Source: UBA9676 sp036522155
GTDB lineage: Bacteria; Actinomycetota; Actinomycetes; Streptosporangiales; Streptosporangiaceae
Reading direction: 5' to 3'
Length of the DNA stretch: 21,209 bases
NCBI GenBank assembly: GCA_036522155.1
Contig: DATDGI010000126.1
Span: 1-21,209, forward strand
Position 1 is the first letter of the stretch. The number at the start of each line of letters is the position of its first letter. Under the pieces are notes generated by a model. That model was not told where the DNA came from and ran no database searches. It saw nothing but the letters and a program-made list of their open reading frames with translations. This document shows, piece after piece, positions 6,425 through 13,270 of this stretch. A program made the position numbers and the translations under genes.

Positions 6425-7672
6425 TCAGTTGGGTGTTGCCTGCGTCAGCTCGCGCCTGCTGATCGCTTTGCGCAGGTCCGACCTCTTCGGTGGGGCCGGA
6501 GCGGTCTGCACGGCCATGACCACCAGGTCGGTGTAGGCGTCCTGGCGCAGCCGCTTCAGCATGGCCTGGGCCGAATTCTTGAGCGTCCCGGTGAGGGTGG
6601 CCAGTGACAGCCCGGCCGCCGCGACGATCCCGGACACCGTCTTCGCCCAGGATGAAGTGTTGCCGATGCCCAGCAGGACCAGCAGCGTGGCCAGGAAACC
6701 GAGCCCGATGACCGTCGCCATCAGTTGCGGCCAGAACAGCCTCACCGCCCGTCGCAGCGTCGGGATGTTCGTCATGAAGGCCGATGGCGAGATCAGGGTG
6801 GTGGGATCCTGCCCGAGGACGATCAGCTCGTACCACCGCCGGATTTGGTGATACAGCGCCTCCGCGGCCTCATGCACGTCACCGCGCCAGGCCGGGGTCA
6901 CCGCCACGTCCTGCCAGATCCCGACCGAGCCGGCGACGGCGGGAGCCACATACTCCCCCAGGTACACGCCCATCCGCCCGGCCAGCCGGGACAGCTCGGC
7001 GCAGCGCGGCCCGCCGAGCAGGAACGACCACCCCTGGGAGCCGGTGTCCCTGGTGGGGTCGAGGGCCCAGTAGGTCTCGGACAGGCCGCGCCCGAACTGG
7101 TAGCCGATCGCCTGGCTTTCCGACGCCGCGGTGAGCCGGTCCTGGATGTGGGTGTCGAACCGCCAGATCAGCTCGGCCAGCACCGCCCAGGATGCCTCAG
7201 CGGCCTGGCTGATAGCCTGCTGGCCCGCCTCGATGGCGACGATGCCCGCCTGGGCAGCGGCCGCCGGGCCGGTGGGCAGCGCCCGCTCCAGGGCTGAGGC
7301 TTCCCGAGCACGTATCTGGGCCAGATTCCTGGCCGCCTTATCGAGCGCGGAGCCGAAGCTGGTGCCGTCGCCGGCGCCGTCGACACCGAGCCTCTTCGCG
7401 AGTTCTGCCACCACCGTCTGCGCCTCGATCCGCAGCTCGGCGGGGCTGCGCTCGATACGCAGCGGGAGCGCATGATCATGGTGATCGGGCATGGGGATGT
7501 CGCCGGCGGGCGGGCCGCCGGGCCGGTTGCGGCCGCGGGCCTCGGCCAGGCACCAGCCGAGCCGCAGAGCGGACAGCACGGCCCTGGCCTCGTCCGCGGC
7601 CGGCGACTGTACGTCCCTGGCCTCGCCCGCAGCCGGCAACTGTACGTCCCTGGCCTCGTCCGCAGCCGGCAT
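6425..7672 (-). CDS. Uncharacterised protein with N-terminal repeats and two C-terminal TM segments
   Basis: A 415-residue protein of unknown family. Residues 2-34 are three near-identical 11-residue repeats (PAADEARDVQL, PAAGEARDVQS, PAADEARAVLS). They are followed by 'ALRLGWCLAEARGRNRPGG' (35-53), a short motif of a kind I associate with actinobacterial hypothetical proteins, and a His/Asp-rich patch (MPDHHDH). Residues 75-300 are mostly helical with no recognised catalytic motif. Two hydrophobic helices at about 314-336 and 343-364 suggest a hairpin anchor, leaving the large N-terminal part and a short basic tail on the same side of the membrane. The ATG at 7672 is preceded by GGGAGGGAG (7684-7676), an excellent ribosome-binding site, so the repeats are translated. 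The gene lies downstream of pstB on the same strand, with 191 nt and a hairpin between. Confidence 0.82.
   Translation of the reverse strand: MPAADEARDVQLPAAGEARDVQSPAADEARAVLSALRLGWCLAEARGRNRPGGPPAGDIPMPDHHDHALPLRIERSPAELRIEAQTVVAELAKRLGVDGAGDGTSFGSALDKAARNLAQIRAREASALERALPTGPAAAAQAGIVAIEAGQQAISQAAEASWAVLAELIWRFDTHIQDRLTAASESQAIGYQFGRGLSETYWALDPTRDTGSQGWSFLLGGPRCAELSRLAGRMGVYLGEYVAPAVAGSVGIWQDVAVTPAWRGDVHEAAEALYHQIRRWYELIVLGQDPTTLISPSAFMTNIPTLRRAVRLFWPQLMATVIGLGFLATLLVLLGIGNTSSWAKTVSGIVAAAGLSLATLTGTLKNSAQAMLKRLRQDAYTDLVVMAVQTAPAPPKRSDLRKAISRRELTQATPN
7582..7672 (-). repeat. In-frame 33-bp tandem repeat, about 2.75 copies
   Basis: Units at 7582-7614, 7615-7647 and a partial third at 7648-7672 differ by only a few substitutions. 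Each unit encodes 11 residues at the N-terminus of the uncharacterised membrane protein. Because the period is a multiple of three, copy-number change would keep the frame. Confidence 0.85.
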
Positions 7673-7790
7673 GAACTCCCTCCCTTCGCGCAGCCATTGA
7701 CGGCGCGGCGGAATGAAGCACCGGCCAATTCATCCTGCTGCCGCCATTTGTTTACCCACGAGGCGGCCGGTTGATTTATCCGGGATTGCT

Positions 7791-7817
7791 CCGGCGCCGC
7801 GCACAGCGGCGCGCCGG
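7791..7817 (-). terminator. Possible terminator downstream of pstB
   Basis: The arm 7791-7797 (CCGGCGC) pairs with 7811-7817, extended by CGC/GCG (7798-7800 with 7806-7808), leaving a 2-nt bulge and a 5-nt loop. It lies about 47 nt past the pstB stop on the minus strand and before the next minus-strand gene. The rest of the 7673-7863 gap contains no recognisable gene. Confidence 0.45.
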
Positions 7818-7863
7818 GGCTGGAGGCGGGCGGACGGGTCAGCCCGGGCCAGAGGGTTCCGGC

Positions 7864-8724
7864 TCAGCCGAAGCGGCCGGCCACGTAGTCGGCGGTGCGC
7901 TGGTCCGAGGGCCGACCGAAGATCACATTGGTCGGGCCCGCCTCCACGACCGCACCGTCCAGCATGAAGACGGTGTCGTCGGCGACCCGCGTGGCCTGTT
8001 GCATGTTGTGGGTCACGATGACGACGGTGTACTCGGTCTTGAGCTTTTCGATGAGTTCCTCGATGCGCAGCGTGGATGCCGGATCCAGCGCGGACGCGGG
8101 CTCGTCCATGAGCAGAACGTCCGGCTGGACCGCCAGGGCCCGGGCGATGCACAGCCGCTGCTGCTGGCCGCCGGAGAGCCGTCCGCCGGGGTGGTTCAGC
8201 CGGTCTTTCACCTCGTCCCACAGCCCGGCCCGGCGCAGGGCCTCCTCGCCGCGCGCCAGCTGCTCTGTCTTGCTCATCCGGGATGAGAGCCGCAGCCCGG
8301 CCACCGTGTTCTCCAGCACGCTCATCGTGGGGAACGGGGTGGGACGCTGGAAGACCATCCCGATCTGGCGCCGCACGTCTACCGGATCGGTGCCGGGCGC
8401 GTACATGTCGCTGCCGCCGAAGAGCACTTTCCCGGTGAGCCTCGCGCCGCGGACCTCTTCATGCATCCGGTTAAAGCAGCGAATCAGCGTCGATTTCCCG
8501 CACCCCGACGGCCCGATAATGGCCGTGACCGAGCGGGCCTTCGCACGCATGCCCAGATTCTTCAGTACATGCAGGGGACCGAACCACGCATTGAGGTTCT
8601 GTGCTTCCAGCTGCTGCGCCTCCCCGGAGCCGAGCGGCGCGGGCTCCGCCAGACCGGGGAGCGCCTCATTCCCGGCGAGGTGGCCGACCGGGTCCGGCTC
8701 GTTCCGGCTGGCCCGGCTGCCCAC
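7864..8724 (-). CDS. pstB: Phosphate ABC transporter ATP-binding protein PstB
   Basis: A 286-residue ABC ATPase that powers phosphate import through the PstC/PstA channel. It shows Walker A (GPSGCGKST), the Q-loop (MVFQRPTPFP, with the PstB-typical 'P.PFP'), the ABC signature (LSGGQQQRLCIARALA), Walker B (VLLMDEPASALDP) and the H-loop (VIVTHNMQQATRVAD). 'CFNRMHEE' after Walker A and the C-terminal 'PTNVIFGRPSDQRTADYVAGRFG' are diagnostic of PstB. The open frame extends to 9066, but GTG 8724 has GGGAGG at 8736-8731 with 6-nt spacing and gives an ordinary length, with an N-terminal extension of about 35 residues before the first strand. Unusually it is transcribed away from the pstSCA genes. 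A candidate PhoP-box array lies 68 nt upstream. Confidence 0.93.
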   Translation of the reverse strand: MGSRASRNEPDPVGHLAGNEALPGLAEPAPLGSGEAQQLEAQNLNAWFGPLHVLKNLGMRAKARSVTAIIGPSGCGKSTLIRCFNRMHEEVRGARLTGKVLFGGSDMYAPGTDPVDVRRQIGMVFQRPTPFPTMSVLENTVAGLRLSSRMSKTEQLARGEEALRRAGLWDEVKDRLNHPGGRLSGGQQQRLCIARALAVQPDVLLMDEPASALDPASTLRIEELIEKLKTEYTVVIVTHNMQQATRVADDTVFMLDGAVVEAGPTNVIFGRPSDQRTADYVAGRFG

Positions 8725-8791
8725 GGCCCACCTCCCGCCCTTACCCTGGGTCGCTGCCTTGTCGGTCCCAGCGTGATGAATGGTAGGACAG

Positions 8792-8850
8792 TCTTGGTTA
8801 CGCCCGGGTAGACAGATACCGAACGCTCGGTTAACGCCCGGTACAGGGGC
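8792..8850. promoter_or_regulatory. Candidate PhoP-box array (11-nt direct repeats)
   Basis: On the minus strand four consecutive 11-nt units begin GTTAACC, GTTCGGT, GTCTACC and CGTAACC (8835 down to 8792), resembling the GTTCACC core of Streptomyces PHO boxes. Read on the plus strand, GGTTACGCCCG (8796) recurs as GGTTAACGCCC (8829) and GGTAGACAG (8807) recurs as GGTACAGGG (8840), each exactly 33 nt (three repeat units) apart. The array is 68 nt upstream of pstB. The match to consensus is imperfect, so PhoP binding is inferred. Confidence 0.5.
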
Positions 8851-8937
8851 TTTGCGATTTCCAGCCCGAAAACTGTCCTCTGGTTTTGCAATTCCTGGTC
8901 GGCGGGTGGCCCAGTCTTCGTCAAAAGTGGCCGGGCG

Positions 8938-8970
8938 GTTCATCTCCCGGACATGTGTCGTGGATACCTT
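8938..8970 (+). promoter_or_regulatory. Second candidate PhoP box, facing pstSCA
   Basis: Three successive 11-nt units, GTTCATCTCCC, GGACATGTGTC and GTGGATACCTT, share G at position 1 and (C/G)AT at positions 4-6. The first resembles the PHO direct-repeat consensus. The site is 140 nt upstream of the lipoprotein start. Confidence 0.3.
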
Positions 8971-9110
8971 CGGCTGCCGGCAAGGTTTCGCGTGGTTACC
9001 GGCGTACTTGTTTCCTTCCTGCCCGGCAAGCAGGAACCGTGCCCTGGGGGGATTCGAGTGCAGCACTTATACGCCCCGTAACGGAACCCCATCAGAAAGG
9101 GGTAGACCGG

Positions 9111-10190
9111 GTGAGGATGATAGGCAGGATCTCAATGTCCGCGGCGGTTGTCGCGGCGCTGGGGCTGGTGGCCGTCGGCTGCTCGAGCAGCAGCAGTGGC
9201 AGTGCCACCACCAGCTCGGGCGCCACAGACAGCGCGTGCAAGAGCACGGCGGGAAGCTCGAACGTGGTGGCCCTGCCCGGCTTCCAGGTGTGCCTGTTCG
9301 CGGCCGCCACGACGAAGATGAATCATCCCGATGACATCCAGGTCATCGGCAGCAATGTCTGGATCGGCTGGCAGAACCAGTCCGCCAAGGACGGCAGCAC
9401 CTCCGTGACCAGCACCATCGCCGAGTACACCACCGGCGGGAAGCTGCTCAAGACGTGGAGCGTGATCGGTCACGCCGACGGGCTGCACATGGACCCGGCG
9501 ACCAGCATGATGTGGGTCACGGCGAACGAGGACGCCAAGCCGCGGCTGTACATCATCAACCCGGCGGCCAGCACTTACACCACCGTCACCGTGCCGACGC
9601 CGCCGCAGGGCGGGGGGTTCGACGACCTCCGGTTCTTCAACGGAACGGCGTACATCTCGGCGTCCAACCCGACGCTGAACAGCGCCGGCGTGAACACCGC
9701 CCCGGCCATACTCAAGGTGACCGTGTCCGGCACCACCGCGCAGCTGGCGCCGGCGTTCATGGCCAACGCGAAGGTCCCCACGCTCAACCCCCCGGTCACC
9801 CCGGTCACGCTGAACCTCACCGACGCCGACTCCCAGACCATCGACCCGCAGGGTGACCTGGTGCTCAACTCACAGGCCGACCAGGAGCTCATCTTCATCC
9901 ACAACATTGGGACCTCGTCCCAGACGGCTAAGGTCCTTTCCGTGGGCGCGCAGGTGGATGACACGGTGTGGCCGACCTCGACGAACGGATGCATGCTGGT
10001 CTCCGACAACGCGTCGGGGGTGTACTCGATCTGCTCGAACATCTGGGTGCCGGGCAGCCCCATCGTTGACGCCGCGAACGACGGCACCACGATCAGCTTC
10101 GTCGGCGAGCTCACCATGTCGACCGGCCAGATCACCCCGATCCTCGTCGGCATGAACAACCCGCACGGAATGGGGTTCATCCCCAAATGA
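9111..10190 (+). CDS. Secreted lipoprotein, beta-propeller-like, in the pst locus
   Basis: A 359-residue lipoprotein. The N-terminus has a basic start, a hydrophobic core and the lipobox LVAVGC (Cys24), followed by a serine-rich linker typical of actinobacterial surface lipoproteins. The mature part has repeated strand-turn-strand units (NHPDDIQVIGSNVWIGWQNQ; GHADGLHMDPATSMMWVTAN; DDLRFFNGTAYISAS; SQTIDPQGDLVLNSQ; DDTVWPTSTNGCMLVSDN; NNPHGMGFIP), which resemble NHL/SMP-30-type propeller blades. No catalytic residues are assigned and the ligand is unknown. GTG 9111 is preferred because AAAGGGG lies 8 nt upstream; ATG 9117 is possible. It is the first gene of the apparent lipoprotein-pstS-pstC-pstA unit, so phosphate-starvation expression is likely. 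The 67 nt before pstS hold no visible promoter or terminator. Confidence 0.85.
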   Translation: MRMIGRISMSAAVVAALGLVAVGCSSSSSGSATTSSGATDSACKSTAGSSNVVALPGFQVCLFAAATTKMNHPDDIQVIGSNVWIGWQNQSAKDGSTSVTSTIAEYTTGGKLLKTWSVIGHADGLHMDPATSMMWVTANEDAKPRLYIINPAASTYTTVTVPTPPQGGGFDDLRFFNGTAYISASNPTLNSAGVNTAPAILKVTVSGTTAQLAPAFMANAKVPTLNPPVTPVTLNLTDADSQTIDPQGDLVLNSQADQELIFIHNIGTSSQTAKVLSVGAQVDDTVWPTSTNGCMLVSDNASGVYSICSNIWVPGSPIVDAANDGTTISFVGELTMSTGQITPILVGMNNPHGMGFIPK

Positions 10191-10257
10191 ATCCAGGGCC
10201 AGTAACTGAGAAATCTCCGGCCATCGACCACAGTCAGGCACGTGCGGGAGGAGTCCG

Positions 10258-11349
10258 ATGAGGATCCGGCAGCGAACACTGGCCCCACGCGGCGTCGCCG
10301 TGGGCGCCGTCATGATGGGAATCCTGCTGGCAGCGGCCGCGTGCAGCAGCAGCAGCAGTTCCACCAGCGGGGGAGGATCAGGCTCAGCATCGACCATCAA
10401 CGGCGCCGGCTCCACCTTCGCCGCGCCCATGTATCAGCAGTGGGCCGGGCAGTACCACACCAGCCACAATGTCCAGGTCAACTACCAGGCCATCGGCTCC
10501 GGCGGCGGGATATCGGAGTTCACCCAGGGTGTCGTGGACTTCGGCGCCACCGACGCCCCGATGACGAGCACCGAGCAGGCCGCCGCGCAGGCCGCGCAGG
10601 GGAGCGTGGTCCTGCACATACCGATGATCATCGGAGCGGTGGTGCTCATCTACAACGAGCCCGGCATCTCGAACCTCAAGCTGGACGGGCCCACGCTCGC
10701 GGACATCTACCTCGGGAAGATCACGCATTGGAATGACCCGGCCATCAAGGCGCTGAACCCCGGGGTGACGCTTCCGTCGGACGCGATCCAGCCGACATGG
10801 AGGGCGGACTCGTCGGGGACCTCCTTCGCCTTCTCGTCGTACCTATCGGCGATCTCCCCCACGTGGGCAAGCCAGATTGGCGCGAGCAAGACGCCGGCCT
10901 TCCCCGTGGGCACCGGAGCCACCGGGAGTTCCGGGGTCGCGGCCGCGGTCCAGCAGACCAAGGGCGCGATCGGCTACGTGGAATACGGCTACGCCACCCA
11001 GGGGCACATCCCCTTTGCCTCGATGAAGAACTCCTCCGGGCAGTTCGTGGCGCCGTCCACGGCCTCTACCGAAGCTGCGGCCGCGAACGCCACCTACCCC
11101 ACTACATTGACCCACCTGACCTTCAGCCTGAATAATTCGTCCGCCAGCGCGGCGTACCCGATAGTGACCCCCACCTACATCCTCATCGCCCAGAAGCCGA
11201 AGAACGCGGCGGCGACCAACGCCGTGAAGGCATGGCTGGAGTGGGACTTGCTGGCGGCCCAGCAGAGCGAGGTGACGAAGCTCGGTTACGTGCCGCTGCC
11301 GAGCAAACTCATCGCGCTGGACCAGGCCGCGCTCAAGACCGTGTCCTGA
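10258..11349 (+). CDS. pstS: Phosphate-binding lipoprotein PstS
   Basis: A 363-residue high-affinity phosphate-binding protein that delivers phosphate to PstC/PstA at the outer face of the membrane. The signal peptide ends in the lipobox LAAAAC (Cys29), followed by a Ser/Gly linker. Phosphate-binding motifs of the family are all present: NGAGSTFAAPMYQQW, YQAIGSGGGISEF, VDFGATDAPM, the RADSSGTSFAF loop and GAIGYVEYGYA. Length is normal. The ATG at 10258 has a strong GGGAGGAG (10246-10253). The gene lies 67 nt after the lipoprotein gene and 17 nt before pstC. Confidence 0.97.
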   Translation: MRIRQRTLAPRGVAVGAVMMGILLAAAACSSSSSSTSGGGSGSASTINGAGSTFAAPMYQQWAGQYHTSHNVQVNYQAIGSGGGISEFTQGVVDFGATDAPMTSTEQAAAQAAQGSVVLHIPMIIGAVVLIYNEPGISNLKLDGPTLADIYLGKITHWNDPAIKALNPGVTLPSDAIQPTWRADSSGTSFAFSSYLSAISPTWASQIGASKTPAFPVGTGATGSSGVAAAVQQTKGAIGYVEYGYATQGHIPFASMKNSSGQFVAPSTASTEAAAANATYPTTLTHLTFSLNNSSASAAYPIVTPTYILIAQKPKNAAATNAVKAWLEWDLLAAQQSEVTKLGYVPLPSKLIALDQAALKTVS

Positions 11350-11366
11350 CCAGGCAACGGCTCAGC

Positions 11367-12320
11367 ATGACCGTGGTCCCGGCGGGCCGCCTGGCTGTCC
11401 ATCAGCGCAGGCGGCCCGCCGACACCCTGTTCCGGTTCGCCGCCGCCGCCTGCGCCAGCATCGTGCTGATCCTGCTGGCCGGCATGCTGGTGCGTACCAC
11501 CTGGGCGGCCTGGCCAGCGTTCCAGCACTCCGGCATCGGTCTGGTCACCTCCAACGACTGGAACCCGAACATCAGCCACTTCGGTGGCCTGGCCTTCATT
11601 TACGGAACGCTCGTCACGTCCGTTATCGCGCTCGTGCTCGCCGTGCCTGTCTCCGTGCTGATCGCGCTGTTCATCAGCGAGGTGGCCCCGCCGCGCCTCG
11701 GCACGCCGCTCGGCTATCTCGTTGACCTGCTCGCCGCGGTGCCGAGCGTCGTGTACGGGCTGTGGGGGGTCTTCGTCCTGGTGCCCTTCCTCACCCGGTA
11801 CGTGGAGCAGCCGCTGTCGAATCACCTCGGCTTCATCCCGCTGTTCGCACAGTTCGCGTCGGGCCGGAACTTCGCCACCGCGGGCGTGATCCTGGCGCTG
11901 ATGATCACCCCCATCATCTCCGCCATCTCCCGCGAGGTCTTCCGCACGGTCCCCGCCGACGAACGGGAGGCGGCCCTCGCGCTCGGGGCAACCCGGTGGG
12001 AGATGATCAGGCTGGCCGTCCTCCCCCGCTCCCGGCAAGGCATCGTCGCGGCGGTGATGCTCGGCTTCGGGCGGGCGGTGGGCGAGACCATCGCTGTGGC
12101 CTACCTGATCGGTGGTGTGCCCAACAAGATCACGGACCACATGTTCCAGCAGGGGTCGACGATCGCGGCGAACATCGCCCTGCAGTTCAACGAGGCGGCC
12201 AGCCTGCCGCTGTTCAAGGCCGCGCTGATCGCGCTCGGGGTGGTGCTGTTCACCCTGACCCTGCTCATCAACATGGCCGCCAGGTTCATCATCCGCGGGA
12301 CCGGGCAGGCGCCGGTATGA
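11367..12320 (+). CDS. pstC: Phosphate ABC transporter permease PstC
   Basis: A 317-residue inner-membrane permease with about six membrane segments. The EAA loop that contacts PstB is visible as 'EREAALALGATRWEMIRLAVLP', preceded by 'ALMITPIISAISREVFRTVP' and followed by 'GRAVGETIAVAYLIGG', all typical of PstC. The open frame starts earlier, at 11232 inside pstS, but ATG 11367 lies 17 nt after the pstS stop and gives the usual short basic N-terminus before the first helix. Its ribosome-binding site is weak, which suggests coupling to pstS translation. The last four bases overlap pstA. Confidence 0.96.
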   Translation: MTVVPAGRLAVHQRRRPADTLFRFAAAACASIVLILLAGMLVRTTWAAWPAFQHSGIGLVTSNDWNPNISHFGGLAFIYGTLVTSVIALVLAVPVSVLIALFISEVAPPRLGTPLGYLVDLLAAVPSVVYGLWGVFVLVPFLTRYVEQPLSNHLGFIPLFAQFASGRNFATAGVILALMITPIISAISREVFRTVPADEREAALALGATRWEMIRLAVLPRSRQGIVAAVMLGFGRAVGETIAVAYLIGGVPNKITDHMFQQGSTIAANIALQFNEAASLPLFKAALIALGVVLFTLTLLINMAARFIIRGTGQAPV

Positions 12321-13201
12321 ACGAACTACTACGCCCAGGCGGCACAAAGTCACTGGCGGCCCGCCACCGCCGCGACCGGATCATGGTGGTCGCCATGTGG
12401 GTGGCGGTCGCCGTGGCGATCGTGCCGCTCGCCTTCATCCTGGCCGACGTGATCGCCAAGGGGATCGGCCAGCTGTCGGCCAGCTTCCTCACCCAGCCCG
12501 AGCCCTTCCTGGTGACGGCGACCGGCGGTGGATTCGGGGCGGGCGTCAGGGGCACGATCAAGATGGTGGCCCTGGGCACTGTTGTCTCGGTGCCGATCGG
12601 CGTGCTCGCCGCGGTGTACCTGAACGAGTACAAGCCCCGCGGCCTGCTCGCCACCGTCGTGCGCTTCATCGCCGACGTGATGACCGGCATCCCGTCCATC
12701 TTCGTCGGGATCTTCGTCTTCACCGTGGTGGTGCTGGAGACTCACTCCTTCTCCAGCTGGGCGGGCGGCCTAGCGCTGGGCATCCTCATGCTGCCCCTCA
12801 TCGTCCGTACCTCCGAGGAGGCCCTCCGGCTGGTCCCGGCGACGCTCCGGGAGGCCAGCCTGGCCCTCGGGGTACGCCGCTGGCGCACGATCGTCTCGGT
12901 CACTCTGCCGACGGCCCTCCCGGGGATCACCACCGGTGTCCTGCTCGCCGTGGCCAGGGCCGCGGGCGAGACGGCCCCCCTGCTGCTCACCGCGTTCGGC
13001 AACCAGCTGCTGGTCGGCTGGGGCTCCTGGAACGGCCCGGAGGCGTCGCTCACGCTGGAGATCTTCAATAGCTCCCGGTCGCCCTTCCCCGCCCAGCAGG
13101 CGCGGGCCTGGACCGGCGCGCTGGTCCTCATCGCCGGTGTGCTGCTGCTGTCGATCATCGCCCGGGCGGTCATCGCGCGGCGGTCCCGGCTGCGCCGCTG
13201 A
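12317..13201 (+). CDS. pstA: Phosphate ABC transporter permease PstA
   Basis: A 294-residue permease that forms the second half of the phosphate channel. It has six hydrophobic segments, the family motif 'VRFIADVMTGIPSIFVGIF', the EAA loop 'LREASLALGVRRWRTIVSVTLP', and 'GVLLAVARAAGETAPLLLTAFGN'. The start overlaps the pstC stop as ATGA, so translation is coupled. In most bacteria pstB follows here, but instead the next gene is a glycoside hydrolase and pstB lies upstream in the opposite direction. No phoU is present in the window. No clear terminator follows within the 69 nt before the next gene. Confidence 0.96.
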   Translation: MNELLRPGGTKSLAARHRRDRIMVVAMWVAVAVAIVPLAFILADVIAKGIGQLSASFLTQPEPFLVTATGGGFGAGVRGTIKMVALGTVVSVPIGVLAAVYLNEYKPRGLLATVVRFIADVMTGIPSIFVGIFVFTVVVLETHSFSSWAGGLALGILMLPLIVRTSEEALRLVPATLREASLALGVRRWRTIVSVTLPTALPGITTGVLLAVARAAGETAPLLLTAFGNQLLVGWGSWNGPEASLTLEIFNSSRSPFPAQQARAWTGALVLIAGVLLLSIIARAVIARRSRLRR

Positions 13202-13270
13202 GCGCCCAGCCGCCCGGCTACCAGTCCCACGCTGGCCATGGCCCGGGGACTCATCTCTATCCTCAGCGGC

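Larger units (their letters stand above)
8725..9110. promoter_or_regulatory. Divergent regulatory region of the pst locus (no gene)
   Basis: This 386-bp interval separates pstB (minus) from the lipoprotein-pstSCA genes (plus). Open frames crossing it are poorly supported. It holds the periodic repeats listed separately, a 7-bp inverted repeat TTCCTGC/GCAGGAA (9016-9022 with 9030-9036), and a weak -10-like TTATAC at 9067-9072 without a matching -35. Just before the lipoprotein start, ACCCC (9086-9090) can pair with GGGGT (9099-9103), which would bury the ribosome-binding site AAAGGGG. Bidirectional phosphate control is inferred from position. Confidence 0.6.

Noticed and set aside
7582..7672. 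CRISPR-like repeats
   Set aside because: The repeats are directly adjacent without spacers and encode an in-frame peptide, so this is a coding tandem repeat.
8725..9066. N-terminal extension of pstB to 9066
   Set aside because: The extra 114 residues have no similarity to PstB, would run through the promoter region, and a good ribosome-binding site precedes GTG 8724.
8886..9110. N-terminal extension of the propeller-like lipoprotein to 8886
   Set aside because: It would bury the signal peptide and lipobox 75 residues inside the protein; GTG 9111 places them at the N-terminus.
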